64,000 nt of DNA, taken from NCBI GenBank assembly GCA_030434245.1, contig JAUISX010000004.1, forward strand, positions 248,001 through 312,000. The letters are read 5' to 3'. How positions within the stretch are numbered: the first letter of the stretch is position 1; the number at the start of each line of letters is the position of its first letter. The DNA is from Porphyromonadaceae bacterium W3.11. GTDB taxonomy: Bacteria > Bacteroidota > Bacteroidia > Bacteroidales > Porphyromonadaceae. The position numbers were made by a program, and so were the translations under genes. A model generated the notes under the pieces. That model was not told the origin of the DNA, did not search any database, and saw only the letters and a program-made list of their open reading frames with translations. Of the stretch, positions 37,465 to 45,899 are shown in pieces.

Positions 37465-38730
37465 ATGAAATTTTCAAATAAGTACTTACTATTATTAATT
37501 GGTTTTTCCTTGGCTATAGCTTTTGCTTCATGCAAAAAGGATAATAAACCTAATGAGAAACCAGATCAAGATCCTCCAGTAGAAAAGGAAGATCCAGAAA
37601 AAGAACCTGAAAACCCACCGGTTCCTGCTTCAGAGTTTGCAGGCTATATGTTCGTATTAGATCAGGCACAAATTCCTGACTTAGCAGGTTATGAGGCAGA
37701 AAAGGATGTCCCTCAAGCGAAACTTATGGCTATATCGCCAAATGGTGAATTGCATCTTGATATCTTGGCTGAGAAAAAAGTTGATGTCCAACTGGGCTTT
37801 GAATGTAAGATGCAGAGAGTGAAAGACCACTTCGTTATCTTTGCAAAGAAGATCTCCTTGAAGGAGAAGGACTCCAAGACTCAAGTCACAGTGATAAATA
37901 ACCAAACGCTTCAAGTCGTCAGCCAAACAACCTACGACTTTAATAGCGGTTATCCAGGAGACTTCATGTTAGCAGCTACCGAAGAGAAAGCATTTATAGG
38001 TCACCGCGGTGTCATTTACACCCTGGATCTGAAAGATGGTTCTGTGAATAAGTTTGCTGATTGTGCTTTTGACTCATATGCAGGTGCTGCTTCATACAAT
38101 GGTTCGCTCTTTGTGCCAATGAAAAACGAAGCTTCGATTGGGGTCTTCACACTTGACAATAACCAAGGAACAAAAATTGAATTGCCAAAGAATGCAACTA
38201 GGATTTACCCACTAACTGACACCGTATTCCTAGCAAAATCGGATGGTGACGAATGCTATCTAGTATCTATGGAAAGCATGAAGGTTATTAAGACCATAAA
38301 TATGAAGTTTTCGGGCTTACAAAGATATAGTATGGTATATGACAGCAAAGGCAATAAAATATACGTTGCAGGTCAGGGAAAAGACAAGAAGCATAAGGTT
38401 TATTTCCTTGATATAAATAAAGAAGAGTCCGAGCTGCAAGAAATGTACATCGTTCCAGAATCAGATATAAACATGAATCACCCAATCTCTGGAAATATCA
38501 AGATCGGTTTGGATACAGAAAAGAACATTCTGTACATAGGTCACCTTGATAATTTGGTCTTCGCAGATAAAGTACCACCAGCTACTGGAAAAAGAGCTAC
38601 TCGTTCTGCATATATCTCTAGCATCTCTCTTGAGGGAATTGATGGTAAGGTTCCTGTGATGCAGCCAGCTGCAAAATCAAGAATTGAAGACATGTATGAG
38701 TTCTCTCGCTTCTACTATATGGCAAAATAA
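37465..38730 (+). CDS. Surface lipoprotein with predicted beta-propeller (BtuG-like), riboswitch-controlled
   Basis: This 421-residue protein has a lipoprotein signal (IAFASC, Cys at residue 23) and an acidic/proline linker (about 28-53) typical of surface-exposed Bacteroidales lipoproteins. The remaining about 365 residues show repeated four-strand patterns (YMFVLDQAQ, KAFIGHRGVIYTLDL, NKIYVAGQG, NILYIGHLDN) that fit a seven-blade propeller of the YncE/DUF5074 kind. BtuG, the high-affinity B12-binding partner of BtuB, has that fold, and this gene lies 11 bp after the LRR gene under a cobalamin riboswitch. No btuB receptor is in the window. Assignment as BtuG-like is inference from fold pattern and control. 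Confidence 0.75.
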   Translation: MKFSNKYLLLLIGFSLAIAFASCKKDNKPNEKPDQDPPVEKEDPEKEPENPPVPASEFAGYMFVLDQAQIPDLAGYEAEKDVPQAKLMAISPNGELHLDILAEKKVDVQLGFECKMQRVKDHFVIFAKKISLKEKDSKTQVTVINNQTLQVVSQTTYDFNSGYPGDFMLAATEEKAFIGHRGVIYTLDLKDGSVNKFADCAFDSYAGAASYNGSLFVPMKNEASIGVFTLDNNQGTKIELPKNATRIYPLTDTVFLAKSDGDECYLVSMESMKVIKTINMKFSGLQRYSMVYDSKGNKIYVAGQGKDKKHKVYFLDINKEESELQEMYIVPESDINMNHPISGNIKIGLDTEKNILYIGHLDNLVFADKVPPATGKRATRSAYISSISLEGIDGKVPVMQPAAKSRIEDMYEFSRFYYMAK

Positions 38731-38751
38731 TCATATCTTAGTAATAGCACT

Positions 38752-38790
38752 GCAGGGATTTATTCTTCGGAATAAATCCCTGCTTCTTTA
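38752..38790 (+). terminator. Rho-independent terminator of the B12-lipoprotein operon
   Basis: A perfect 14-bp stem (GCAGGGATTTATTC with GAATAAATCCCTGC) with a TTCG tetraloop and TTCTTT tail, 21 bp after the stop. Confidence 0.9.
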
Positions 38791-38904
38791 TCAAACCTAT
38801 AGGCTCTTTCATTAATAATTGTGACTTTTCTACTACCAGTATAAGGACTTGATTCTTATGTAATACGTTAAAATAAAGTTATTGAGATTTGATTCAATAT
38901 ATAA

Positions 38905-38942
38905 GAAAAGTCGGAAACTCTCTTTTAAGTTCCCGACTTTTC
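38905..38942 (-). terminator. Terminator of the interrupted minus-strand surface-protein gene
   Basis: GAAAAGTCGGAAAC pairs with GTTCCCGACTTTTC (one G-T), and the A/T-rich arms make it able to act in both directions. It is 29 bp beyond the stop of the minus-strand gene. Confidence 0.7.
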
Positions 38943-38970
38943 CATGCTATAATAACTAAGGGTCTATCTA

Positions 38971-40154
38971 TTAATCTTCAAACAAACGAACTGTATATCT
39001 ATCATTCAGATCATAATACCAGTCATTCGTGGTATCCATAAGACCTAAGCTGTATGATGTAAAAAAGGCATACCAGCAGTATTTCCCAGTACTTGTACTA
39101 CTTAAAAATCTTGCATTCGAACCCTTCATTTGGACCTCATTATCAACATTAATCCATCCACTCAATGGTATATATTTAGTAATATCTTGACTGTTATTTT
39201 TGTCCCAATAGGTTGCATTTGTAATATCCTCAATGGTACCTGTGAAGCTTTTTCCAAGTAGTCTGACCGTAATAATTACGATCATATCTTCTGATTCATC
39301 TGAGTTAGGATCATCTACAAATTGATATCGCCATGCTGATAACAAGCTCTTATCTCCGTCAATTCCAGTAAACCTAAGTCCGTAGGTGACATAATCTTCA
39401 GGTGAGCTATAGTCGGAGCGATAAACTTTTAATTCTCCATTTTTCCCTATTTGAATCTCTTCCTCGACATCCTGGTATGTGGTTCTTTCCTTAAACGCTA
39501 GTTTGGTATCATTAATAATACCACGCCACTCAGCAATACTTGGTAGGTGATAATTCTTTCCCTCAATTGAAATGCTTGAGAATTTATTAATGGCATTATC
39601 CCAAGTAAAAAATCCGCTCACATTGTTCTTATTATTTGTCACGAAGCTTTTGGCATCTGGTGCAACGTTATGCTCAGCAATATACTCGATTGGCAATTTC
39701 ACATGATCTTCTGGATCTGTAGGCTCACTTGGTTTTTGAACTTCATTCCTTAATAGTCTTATTGGGGTGCCAAAAACTTTTCCACTATATGAGTAATCCG
39801 AGTGTGCTCCTCCACTATAAATGTACATGTTATAGGCAGTAGTAGCATTCCCTTCAGTACTTAACCAATACATTGCATAATCGTTTACTCCAGTTTTAGA
39901 GCCATTTTCCCTTTCTATGCCAGTAAGAGGAAAGGTCTTAGTAATATCCTCGCTATTATTATTTGTCCACCATGATTCGTCTGCTATTTGTTGAATGGTG
40001 GTAGATGCTTTGCTTGGACCTAAATAGCGTACGGTAATTACCATCATTGAGCCTCCATCTGGATTATTTAAGAGGGCGTATCTCCAGGCACTAAGCTGAT
40101 CATTATCAGCATCTTTGTATCTTAAACCATACGCAAACTTATTACCGATACTCT
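38971..40154 (-). pseudogene. Repeat-containing surface protein, cut off by prophage insertion
   Basis: The minus-strand frame is open from 40154 to the stop at 38971 (about 394 residues), with no start codon of its own at the 5' edge: it runs straight into the prophage end at 40155. An internal ATG at 40047 is not the natural start. The protein has two copies of one module: YGLRYKDADNDQLSAWRY...VRYLG...WWTNNNSEDITKTFPL and YGLRFTGIDGDKSLLSAWRY...VRLLG...YWDKNNSQDITKYIPL, with a LPSIAEWRGI segment between. The module is like those in Bacteroidales surface/fimbrial tip-type proteins, but I cannot name the family. The N-terminal part should lie beyond the right phage end. Confidence 0.82.
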
Positions 40155-40387
40155 TGTAAGGGGGGTAAAACGATAGGTAAAAGAGGAAACCGAAAGGCGA
40201 ATGGGTGAAATGCTTTTATACATCGGACTTTTGAGGGGGTCGGCATATACGGGCGGGGGCAAAACGAAATGTTCATTTGGGTTAATTTCGGGTTAATTTT
40301 GGGCTGAACGTTCGAGGTCATTCGAGTGATGTATGTTAATCGTTCGAGCGGAGGGGAATAGATAGGCGGTAGTATATAATTATAAGG

Positions 40388-40427
40388 AGCCGTAAGGTCG
40401 CTATAATGGCGGTCTTACGGCTTTTTA
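40388..40427 (+). terminator. Rightward terminator near the prophage left end
   Basis: AGCCGTAAG pairs with CTTACGGCT around a 17-nt loop and is followed by TTTTTAT. No rightward gene precedes it inside the phage, so it would stop transcription coming in from the host side. Confidence 0.75.
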
Positions 40428-40537
40428 TATGCTTCGCTCGATAGGCATTCGAGCAGTGTTTTAAGAGCTGGGAAAAAGGAGTTTTTCTATAGTTATTTTG
40501 GTGGGCACTCAAATGTTAATTTTGGCGGTTTTCGGAG

Positions 40538-40616
40538 TTAGCTTATGCGTTAGTTTATGCATTAGCTTATGCATAATAAAACGAAATGTGGTTTAGCTTA
40601 TGCGTTAGCTTATGCA
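40538..40616 (+). repeat. Five 12-bp direct repeats (TTAGCTTATGCR) in two tandem blocks
   Basis: Copies at 40538, 40550 and 40562 are head-to-tail; two more at 40593 and 40605 follow after a 19-bp spacer. Four are TTAGCTTATGC plus G or A; one has T for C at position 5. Twelve-base spacing is slightly more than one helical turn. Confidence 0.88.
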
Positions 40617-40814
40617 GTTGTTGGTCTTTTAGAAGTCGTACGCCCCCCGACTAATAGCCAAAAATAGTGCGAACTAGTATTAAAAGCAGTATATATATAC
40701 CCCCTTTTGCCACCCACTTTCGCCTTCTTAAAAACAATTAAACACGCAAGGAATCCGCATAAACAAATGGAAGTCCTTAATTTTAGGGCAAAAAGTGTGC
40801 GTGTGTCTTGATTG

Positions 40815-41534
40815 CTACATTATATGATACCTGATAGATCCTTTAATGAGAGCTATTGAGCGGATGCTGGATAGTGGTATTTGCATCGGTGAGTGTGCTG
40901 GGTTTTCCGAGCAAAGGAGTACTGCGGAAGGGTCGCTCTCTATCTTACGAATATACTTGATAAGTATGAGCGTGTCTCCCTCTAGGATAATGGAGACTAA
41001 GTACATCTGCCCATATATAATGTTATTAAAGTTCTCAAACACCTTGTATAAGACTATGTCTCCGCTGTGGATAACAGGAGACATACTATCACCTGCAACC
41101 ATTACGGCACCATCACACTTCGGCATGCGAGGGATGGATATATTATCAATAATATAATCGCTGATATCGCCTTGGGCGAGAATACTTGCGGTGGCTTCTA
41201 CAGCGTATAGTGGTATGGTCTGGTACTCTACAATGCGTTCTTTTGACTTTTGTGGAAAGGTAGTTACCTTCGGTGTGGCTATATTCTTTGAGTGTTCAAA
41301 TTTTGGGGCAGGAACTCTATCACGAAGCATGTCACCTTCTCCAGTAAGTAGCCAGTATAAAGAGTAGGACTGATAATTTTCAGCCACTTTCGACACCCAC
41401 TTGGATTGTATGTCAGTACCCCTGCTAGCAGCTCTGGATAATGTGCCAGAGCTTGCACCAATAAAACGCTCTAGCTCGGTTATTGTGATGCCCTCATTCT
41501 CCGCTATTTCTTTAATCCTCTTAGCTACACACAT
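40815..41534 (-). CDS. Prophage repressor, XRE-type HTH with S24/LexA-like peptidase domain
   Basis: This 239-residue protein has an N-terminal helix-turn-helix (about residues 15-40, ITITELERFIGASSGTLSRAA) and a C-terminal S24 domain with the catalytic pair Ser150 (VAGDSMSPVIHSGD) and Lys193 (LILIKYIRK). It should hold the early operon silent and be inactivated through RecA-stimulated self-cleavage. The usual Ala-Gly or Cys-Gly cleavage site before the domain is not obvious (the region reads YAVEATASI), so cleavage may use another pair or not occur. It is transcribed leftward, divergent from the early genes. Confidence 0.92.
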   Translation of the reverse strand: MCVAKRIKEIAENEGITITELERFIGASSGTLSRAASRGTDIQSKWVSKVAENYQSYSLYWLLTGEGDMLRDRVPAPKFEHSKNIATPKVTTFPQKSKERIVEYQTIPLYAVEATASILAQGDISDYIIDNISIPRMPKCDGAVMVAGDSMSPVIHSGDIVLYKVFENFNNIIYGQMYLVSIILEGDTLILIKYIRKIESDPSAVLLCSENPAHSPMQIPLSSIRSIALIKGSIRYHIM

Positions 41535-41576
41535 AAAATATTCAGCTGAAAATTTACAGGTATGAAAATTATCATT

Positions 41577-41620
41577 TACCTTTGTGAACAGATAAACAAT
41601 GTTTAACGGCTACAAATATA
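41577..41620. promoter_or_regulatory. Lysis/lysogeny switch: face-to-face promoters with a palindrome between
   Basis: Rightward TACCTTTG (41577-41584) and leftward TATATTTG (minus strand, 41613-41620) both match TAnnTTTG. Their transcripts overlap, one leading to the early operon and one to the repressor. Between them, TAAACAATGTTTA (41593-41605) is a perfect odd palindrome suited to a dimeric repressor. GTGAACA at 41584-41590 is a partial second half-site. Confidence 0.65.
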
Positions 41621-41626
41621 CCGATT

Positions 41627-41995
41627 ATGAAGCAAATTATTGTTACCAAGGAAGTGCGAGAATCTCTCATGGAAGTTTTTGGAGTGAACAGAACGACGGT
41701 CTGGTCAGCCCTTAACTTCAAAAGAGAAAGTAAGCTACACGAGAAAATTCGCAAGGTTGCCCTTGAAAAAGGAGGGCAGTTGGTAGGTGGTCATGAGCTT
41801 GAGACCTCATTTTCAGTTGGCAAGATGGTACAAACCTATGGCGGTTACTTAAGGATTGAGCACCTGTTTGACCTTGACCAGACCCTAGTGTACCTTGATG
41901 GTGAACTGAAAGAGGAGTACAAAGAGCTTAGCATCGTTGAGTATGAGAAGTTGCAACAGCGACTTATGACTCTAGTTGACACACGACACAATTAA
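41627..41995 (+). CDS. Phage early protein of unknown function, possible DNA-binding regulator
   Basis: This 122-residue protein is the first gene of the rightward early operon. The N-terminal stretch TKEVRESLMEVFGVNRTTVWSALNFKRES looks like a helix-turn-helix (recognition helix VNRTTVWSALNF), so it may act like Mu Ner as a second regulator, or help the transposase. The C-terminal part has no recognised motif. It ends 6 bp before the transposase gene. Confidence 0.65.
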   Translation: MKQIIVTKEVRESLMEVFGVNRTTVWSALNFKRESKLHEKIRKVALEKGGQLVGGHELETSFSVGKMVQTYGGYLRIEHLFDLDQTLVYLDGELKEEYKELSIVEYEKLQQRLMTLVDTRHN

Positions 41996-42001
41996 AAAGA
42001 T

Positions 42002-44164
42002 ATGAAAGTGGAGTACTTTAATGGACATCTATGTATCAGCCGTGACGAGCTAATAGGTGGTGCCACTCCGCTCGTGAAGGAGGGTACTCTTAATAGCTGG
42101 ATTACACGCAAGATTGTGAGACAATCACGCAAGGCTTTTGGCTATGGTGTTACTGCTCTGATTGAATATAATAGCCTTCCAAAAAGCGTTCGAGAGGCAT
42201 TCGAGAAGCGTTACGGGGACCCTAAATTATTAGCTGTTCAGCAAGAGGAGCGAGAGTCGGGTTATGTCGAAGATGCCTTTGCACGTAACTTCTACGAGAG
42301 TCATACGTACGATAAAAATGGCAAGACGGTTCGACTAAAAGAGAAGTATATTAATCAATATACTATAGATGCGAGTGTGCTGAACTCTCTAATTGATCGC
42401 TGGGCGGTACTTCAGGCGACCACCAATAAGCTGAATAATAACCGTAAAGACTTTTGGAAGGTACTTTTAGACTATAGTGAGGCACTTAGGTATGACTATG
42501 GTCATAAGCTCCCAGCGAGTGAAGGGGGGTTAAGAAGGAAGCTGACCGCCTACAGAAAGGAGGGGTATGTCTCACTCATCAGTAAGAAGTTTGGCAATCA
42601 GAATACCGTTAAGATTACAGAAGAGGCAGGTTTTTTCCTTATTGCTCTCAAGCGTAATATGGACTATCGGCGAAATAACAGTCAGATTTTTGAAGAATAC
42701 AATCGGGTGGCTCCAGATATGGGCTGGAAATCGCTCGACAGCCTTCAGAGCCTCACAGCTTTCCTCAATGATCCTGCTACGAAGCAGAAGTGGCTTGCCA
42801 CAGAGTCAGGGGAGACCCTAGCCAATAAAGAGCTCACTCGCCTACAGCGTACCATTATGCCTACCCGTCACAACAGTGTATGGGAGGGTGACGGTACAAG
42901 GCTTAACCTCTACTTCCGAGACGAAGATGGCAGTAGAACTACTACCGACGTGTACTATGTAATGGATGTGACCACACGCATGATTATAGGGTGGAGCTAC
43001 GGTAAGGGCGAGACTTTTGAGATGATTCGGAAAGCCTTTCGGATGGCACTTGAGCGGAGTGGTGAGCGACCTTATCAGATTAAGACCGATAATCAAGGCT
43101 CTGCCAAGAGTGGTAGAGGACAGGAATTTATTGAGAGCATCGCACTTATGCGGAGCAATTCAGCAGTCTATCGCTCCAGCTCGAAGCTAATTGAGTCTGT
43201 TATTGGCGACCTACAGAGGATTGAGCTACGCAAGTACCCCAACTTCACTGGCACCAATGTTACCGCCAGAACAGGTCGCCCGAATATTGATTGGCTCAAC
43301 GCCAATAAGGACGATTACCTCCCATCTTACGGAGAGATGATTGCCCAACATGAAGAGGCAGTACGGAGGTGGAATGAGACCATTGTCACTCGTGACGGCA
43401 AGAGCCGACAGCAACTTTATGCAGAGCTGGTGAATGACGAGCTACCCGCTGTTACGAAAATGGACTATATCAGGATTTTCTGGGAGCTACACCCTTACAC
43501 TAATACCTACACGCAGAGTGGTATCACCATCACTCGTGACGGCAAGGAGATTACCTACGAGGTGTTAGATGACCGTCACCTTCCAGATGTTGAATGGTTA
43601 TTGGAGAATACTGGGCGACAGTTTCAGGTCAAGTACGACCCCGATGATATGACACAGGCTTGCTTATTTAGCATTGACCCCGATGGTGAGCTACGATTTG
43701 ATCGAGAGCTAAGCCCTTACCTTCAAGTGGTACGTGCTGCTCAAGATCAGACAGCAGACGATGCTAGGTACGCTCAAATCCTTGTACAGATGGATAAGCA
43801 GATGCGTATGGAGCGTGAAGCACGAGGAAGAGCCATTGATTACCTCTATGGTCGCACCTACGTACAGCCACGAGTAGCAGGACTTTCCACTGCCGAGAAT
43901 GAGCGAGTTGAAGAGCGTGCTAGAGAACTTGAGGAGGAGTACCGTGGACGAGTAAAAGTGGCGAAGAGCGAAAAGCGACCAGTTAAAAAAGTCGATATAC
44001 CTAAGGTCGTCCTAATGGAAGAAGCTCCAGAGAAGATTATCCAGAAAGCACAGCCGATGTCTCTAGGGCAGGTTATGAAAGCTGAGAGTAAGATGGATTA
44101 TGAAGATGCCTGGCTCGCTCACCAAAATGCAGATAATAGGAAAGAGAGAATATCAAAATATTAA
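42002..44164 (+). CDS. Mu-type DDE transposase (MuA-like)
   Basis: This 720-residue protein integrates and replicates the phage by transposition. The N-terminal region (about 1-55) resembles the MuA end/enhancer-binding HTH. Residues 100-270 form the further DNA-binding segment, and the rve-type core carries Asp297 (VWEGDGTRLNL), Asp363 (IKTDNQGS) and Glu398 (SKLIESVIGD). The Mu-type C-terminal beta-barrel region (about 500-600) is followed by a basic tail that in MuA contacts MuB. Its length is close to MuA (663 residues). The stop overlaps the upstream part of the MuB-like frame. Confidence 0.95.
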   Translation: MKVEYFNGHLCISRDELIGGATPLVKEGTLNSWITRKIVRQSRKAFGYGVTALIEYNSLPKSVREAFEKRYGDPKLLAVQQEERESGYVEDAFARNFYESHTYDKNGKTVRLKEKYINQYTIDASVLNSLIDRWAVLQATTNKLNNNRKDFWKVLLDYSEALRYDYGHKLPASEGGLRRKLTAYRKEGYVSLISKKFGNQNTVKITEEAGFFLIALKRNMDYRRNNSQIFEEYNRVAPDMGWKSLDSLQSLTAFLNDPATKQKWLATESGETLANKELTRLQRTIMPTRHNSVWEGDGTRLNLYFRDEDGSRTTTDVYYVMDVTTRMIIGWSYGKGETFEMIRKAFRMALERSGERPYQIKTDNQGSAKSGRGQEFIESIALMRSNSAVYRSSSKLIESVIGDLQRIELRKYPNFTGTNVTARTGRPNIDWLNANKDDYLPSYGEMIAQHEEAVRRWNETIVTRDGKSRQQLYAELVNDELPAVTKMDYIRIFWELHPYTNTYTQSGITITRDGKEITYEVLDDRHLPDVEWLLENTGRQFQVKYDPDDMTQACLFSIDPDGELRFDRELSPYLQVVRAAQDQTADDARYAQILVQMDKQMRMEREARGRAIDYLYGRTYVQPRVAGLSTAENERVEERARELEEEYRGRVKVAKSEKRPVKKVDIPKVVLMEEAPEKIIQKAQPMSLGQVMKAESKMDYEDAWLAHQNADNRKERISKY

Positions 44165-44192
44165 AGTAAAACAAATACAAAGACAACGAATT

Positions 44193-45032
44193 ATGGAAGA
44201 GAGAGAAAAGAGAAGAATCCAGGGACAGCTGGAAGCGTATGTAAGGGTCAGTGGTAGCCAAGCGAAGGCAAGTAAACGACTAGGCATCGGTGGGGCTACC
44301 GTTAGTGCTATCCTTAAGGGGAATTGGGAGCAGATAAGCGATGATATGCTCAGACGTGTAGATGCAAAGACAGCTCGCAGTCATGAGTGGCAAATCGTCT
44401 CTACAAATGCATATACTGAGATTACCAGTGTGCTAAATCGTTGTCACCAAGAGAGTAGTGTTACATGGGTAGTAGGCGAGGCTGGGAGTGGGAAGACCAC
44501 CACAGCTCGGCACTATGCTAGCACCACGGAGCATGCTTACTATGTGCTATGTAGTGAGGATATGCACAGGCGAGACTTTCTCCATACCATTAGTAGGAGC
44601 CTAGGATTTAGCCTTCCAAAGCAGAACCTCCGTGAGAGTCTGATGGATGTCGTGGATAAGCTCCTTAGTATGGATCGTCCGCTCCTTATCTTTGACGAAG
44701 CGGATAAGTTGAGTGATAGTGTATTCCATTACTTCATCCAGCTTTACAACCTACTGGAGGATCGGTGCGGTATGACTTTCCTGAGTACAGCATACATTGA
44801 GAAGCGTATGCAAAGGGGGCTTACTCTAAAGAAGCGAGGTTATGCCGAAATGAATAGCCGATTGGGGCGGAAGTTTTATGTGATAGATCCTACAACAGGC
44901 GTAGATGTTTACGGCATTTGCCAAGCCAACGGTGTGGAGGATAAGCATGGGATTGGTGATATCATAAGTGATGCGGAGCAGTATCAATTTGACCTCCGTA
45001 GGGTGAAGAAATTAGTTCAGGCAAGGAGGTAG
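44193..45032 (+). CDS. AAA ATPase, transposition target-selection protein (MuB-like)
   Basis: With the ATG at 44193 the protein has 279 residues; an in-frame ATG at 44100 would overlap the transposase by 65 bp and is less likely. It begins with a Cro-like helix-turn-helix (about 16-45, GSQAKASKRLGIGGATVSAI), as in MuB. Next come Walker A (GEAGSGKTT, 95-103) and Walker B (LLIFDEAD, 164-171). It should coat target DNA in an ATP-dependent way and deliver it to the transposase while protecting phage DNA from self-insertion. It follows the transposase directly. Confidence 0.93.
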   Translation: MEEREKRRIQGQLEAYVRVSGSQAKASKRLGIGGATVSAILKGNWEQISDDMLRRVDAKTARSHEWQIVSTNAYTEITSVLNRCHQESSVTWVVGEAGSGKTTTARHYASTTEHAYYVLCSEDMHRRDFLHTISRSLGFSLPKQNLRESLMDVVDKLLSMDRPLLIFDEADKLSDSVFHYFIQLYNLLEDRCGMTFLSTAYIEKRMQRGLTLKKRGYAEMNSRLGRKFYVIDPTTGVDVYGICQANGVEDKHGIGDIISDAEQYQFDLRRVKKLVQARR

Positions 45033-45034
45033 CT

Positions 45035-45268
45035 ATGATGGATATTCAAATAGAGATGAGATTCCCAACATTGACGAGGGCAGAAGCTCTTAGAATGTAT
45101 GAGCCTATACTTGAAGAGCACCCAGACAATAAGGGGTTAATACTGATAGTCTCTTGGCTAAAAGAAATGCCCGATTATGCTAAGGTGCGGATTAAGGCAG
45201 ATGTGCTGAAGAATATCTATGAAATAAAGAGAGTAGATAGAAAGAAGGCAAAAAGGGATAAAAAGTAA
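45035..45268 (+). CDS. Small phage early protein, unknown function
   Basis: This 77-residue protein follows the MuB-like gene after 2 bp and has a perfect Shine-Dalgarno sequence (AAGGAGG) before the ATG, unusual in this phylum. It has no membrane segment; the C-terminus is strongly basic (KRVDRKKAKRDKK), which suggests nucleic-acid or partner binding. I do not recognise a family. Confidence 0.7.
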   Translation: MMDIQIEMRFPTLTRAEALRMYEPILEEHPDNKGLILIVSWLKEMPDYAKVRIKADVLKNIYEIKRVDRKKAKRDKK

Positions 45269-45270
45269 TT

Positions 45271-45891
45271 ATGGCGAAACAGGCAATGAGCGTGAGCCAA
45301 CTATTGGCTCAGAAGAAGGAGACCTTTCAACTAAGCCCTGAGTGGCAACTTGCCTTTGATGAGCCTGAGAAAGTCGGCACATGGATCATCTGGGGGCATA
45401 GTGGGAATGGTAAGACTACCACTGCCCTAATGCTCGCCAAAGAACTTTGTAACGAAGGCACTGTGTTGTACAACTCACTTGAAGAGGGTACCTCGCTCAC
45501 TCTGATGAATGCTGCTGAACGTTGCGGATTGGCAGAAGTGAATAAACGATTACAGTTTATCAGCGAGGATATGGACACATTGCTTACTCGCCTGAAAAAA
45601 CGTCGTAGTCCTAAAATAGTATTTATTGACTCCTTCCAATACACTCAAATGAATTACCCTCAATATCTAAGGTTTAAGGAAGAACTTCCACGACACCTTC
45701 TTATCTTCATTAGCCATGCTGAAGGCAAGTTCCCGTCAGGGCGAAGTGCAAAGAGCGTGATGTACGATGCCACCTTAAAAATCTGGGTGGAAGGATATAG
45801 AGCTCATAGTAAGGGAAGGTTCATCGGAGAGCGTGGGTATATCGATATCTGGGATAAGGGAGTAGAAGACTACTGGGGAGATAAAAAGTAA
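45271..45891 (+). CDS. P-loop ATPase of phage type (RecA/Sak4-like fold)
   Basis: This 206-residue protein has Walker A GHSGNGKTT (42-50) and a Walker B-like KIVFIDSFQY near residue 120, with a further SHAEGKFPSGRSAKSVMYDATLKIWV segment typical of phage RecA-fold nucleotide-binding proteins. It could be a recombination or replication helper (single-strand annealing or helicase-loader-like). It is separate from the MuB-like ATPase and lies 2 bp after the preceding small gene. A second early ATPase is not part of the basic Mu transposition set. Confidence 0.8.
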   Translation: MAKQAMSVSQLLAQKKETFQLSPEWQLAFDEPEKVGTWIIWGHSGNGKTTTALMLAKELCNEGTVLYNSLEEGTSLTLMNAAERCGLAEVNKRLQFISEDMDTLLTRLKKRRSPKIVFIDSFQYTQMNYPQYLRFKEELPRHLLIFISHAEGKFPSGRSAKSVMYDATLKIWVEGYRAHSKGRFIGERGYIDIWDKGVEDYWGDKK

Positions 45892-45899
45892 AGAAAAGA

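Larger units (their letters stand above)
40155..40814 (+). other. Prophage left-end non-coding region
   Basis: About 660 bp without a gene. It is crowded with short repeats: tandem GGGTTAATTTY (40279-40300), four TTCGAG hexamers (40311, 40321, 40343, 40448), AAAACGAAATGT twice (40261, 40578), tandem 12-mers (40538-40616), and a terminator-like hairpin (40388-40427). In Mu the ends hold transposase-binding sites and the nearby operator/enhancer; this stretch is the place for such sites. Confidence 0.7.

Noticed and set aside
40047-40047. The ATG at 40047 as the natural start of the interrupted surface protein
   Set aside because: Coding similarity to the protein's own second module continues upstream to 40154, so this ATG is internal.
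40538-40616. The tandem 12-mers as a CRISPR array
   Set aside because: Repeats are only 12 bp and are mostly contiguous, with no unique spacers and no cas genes.
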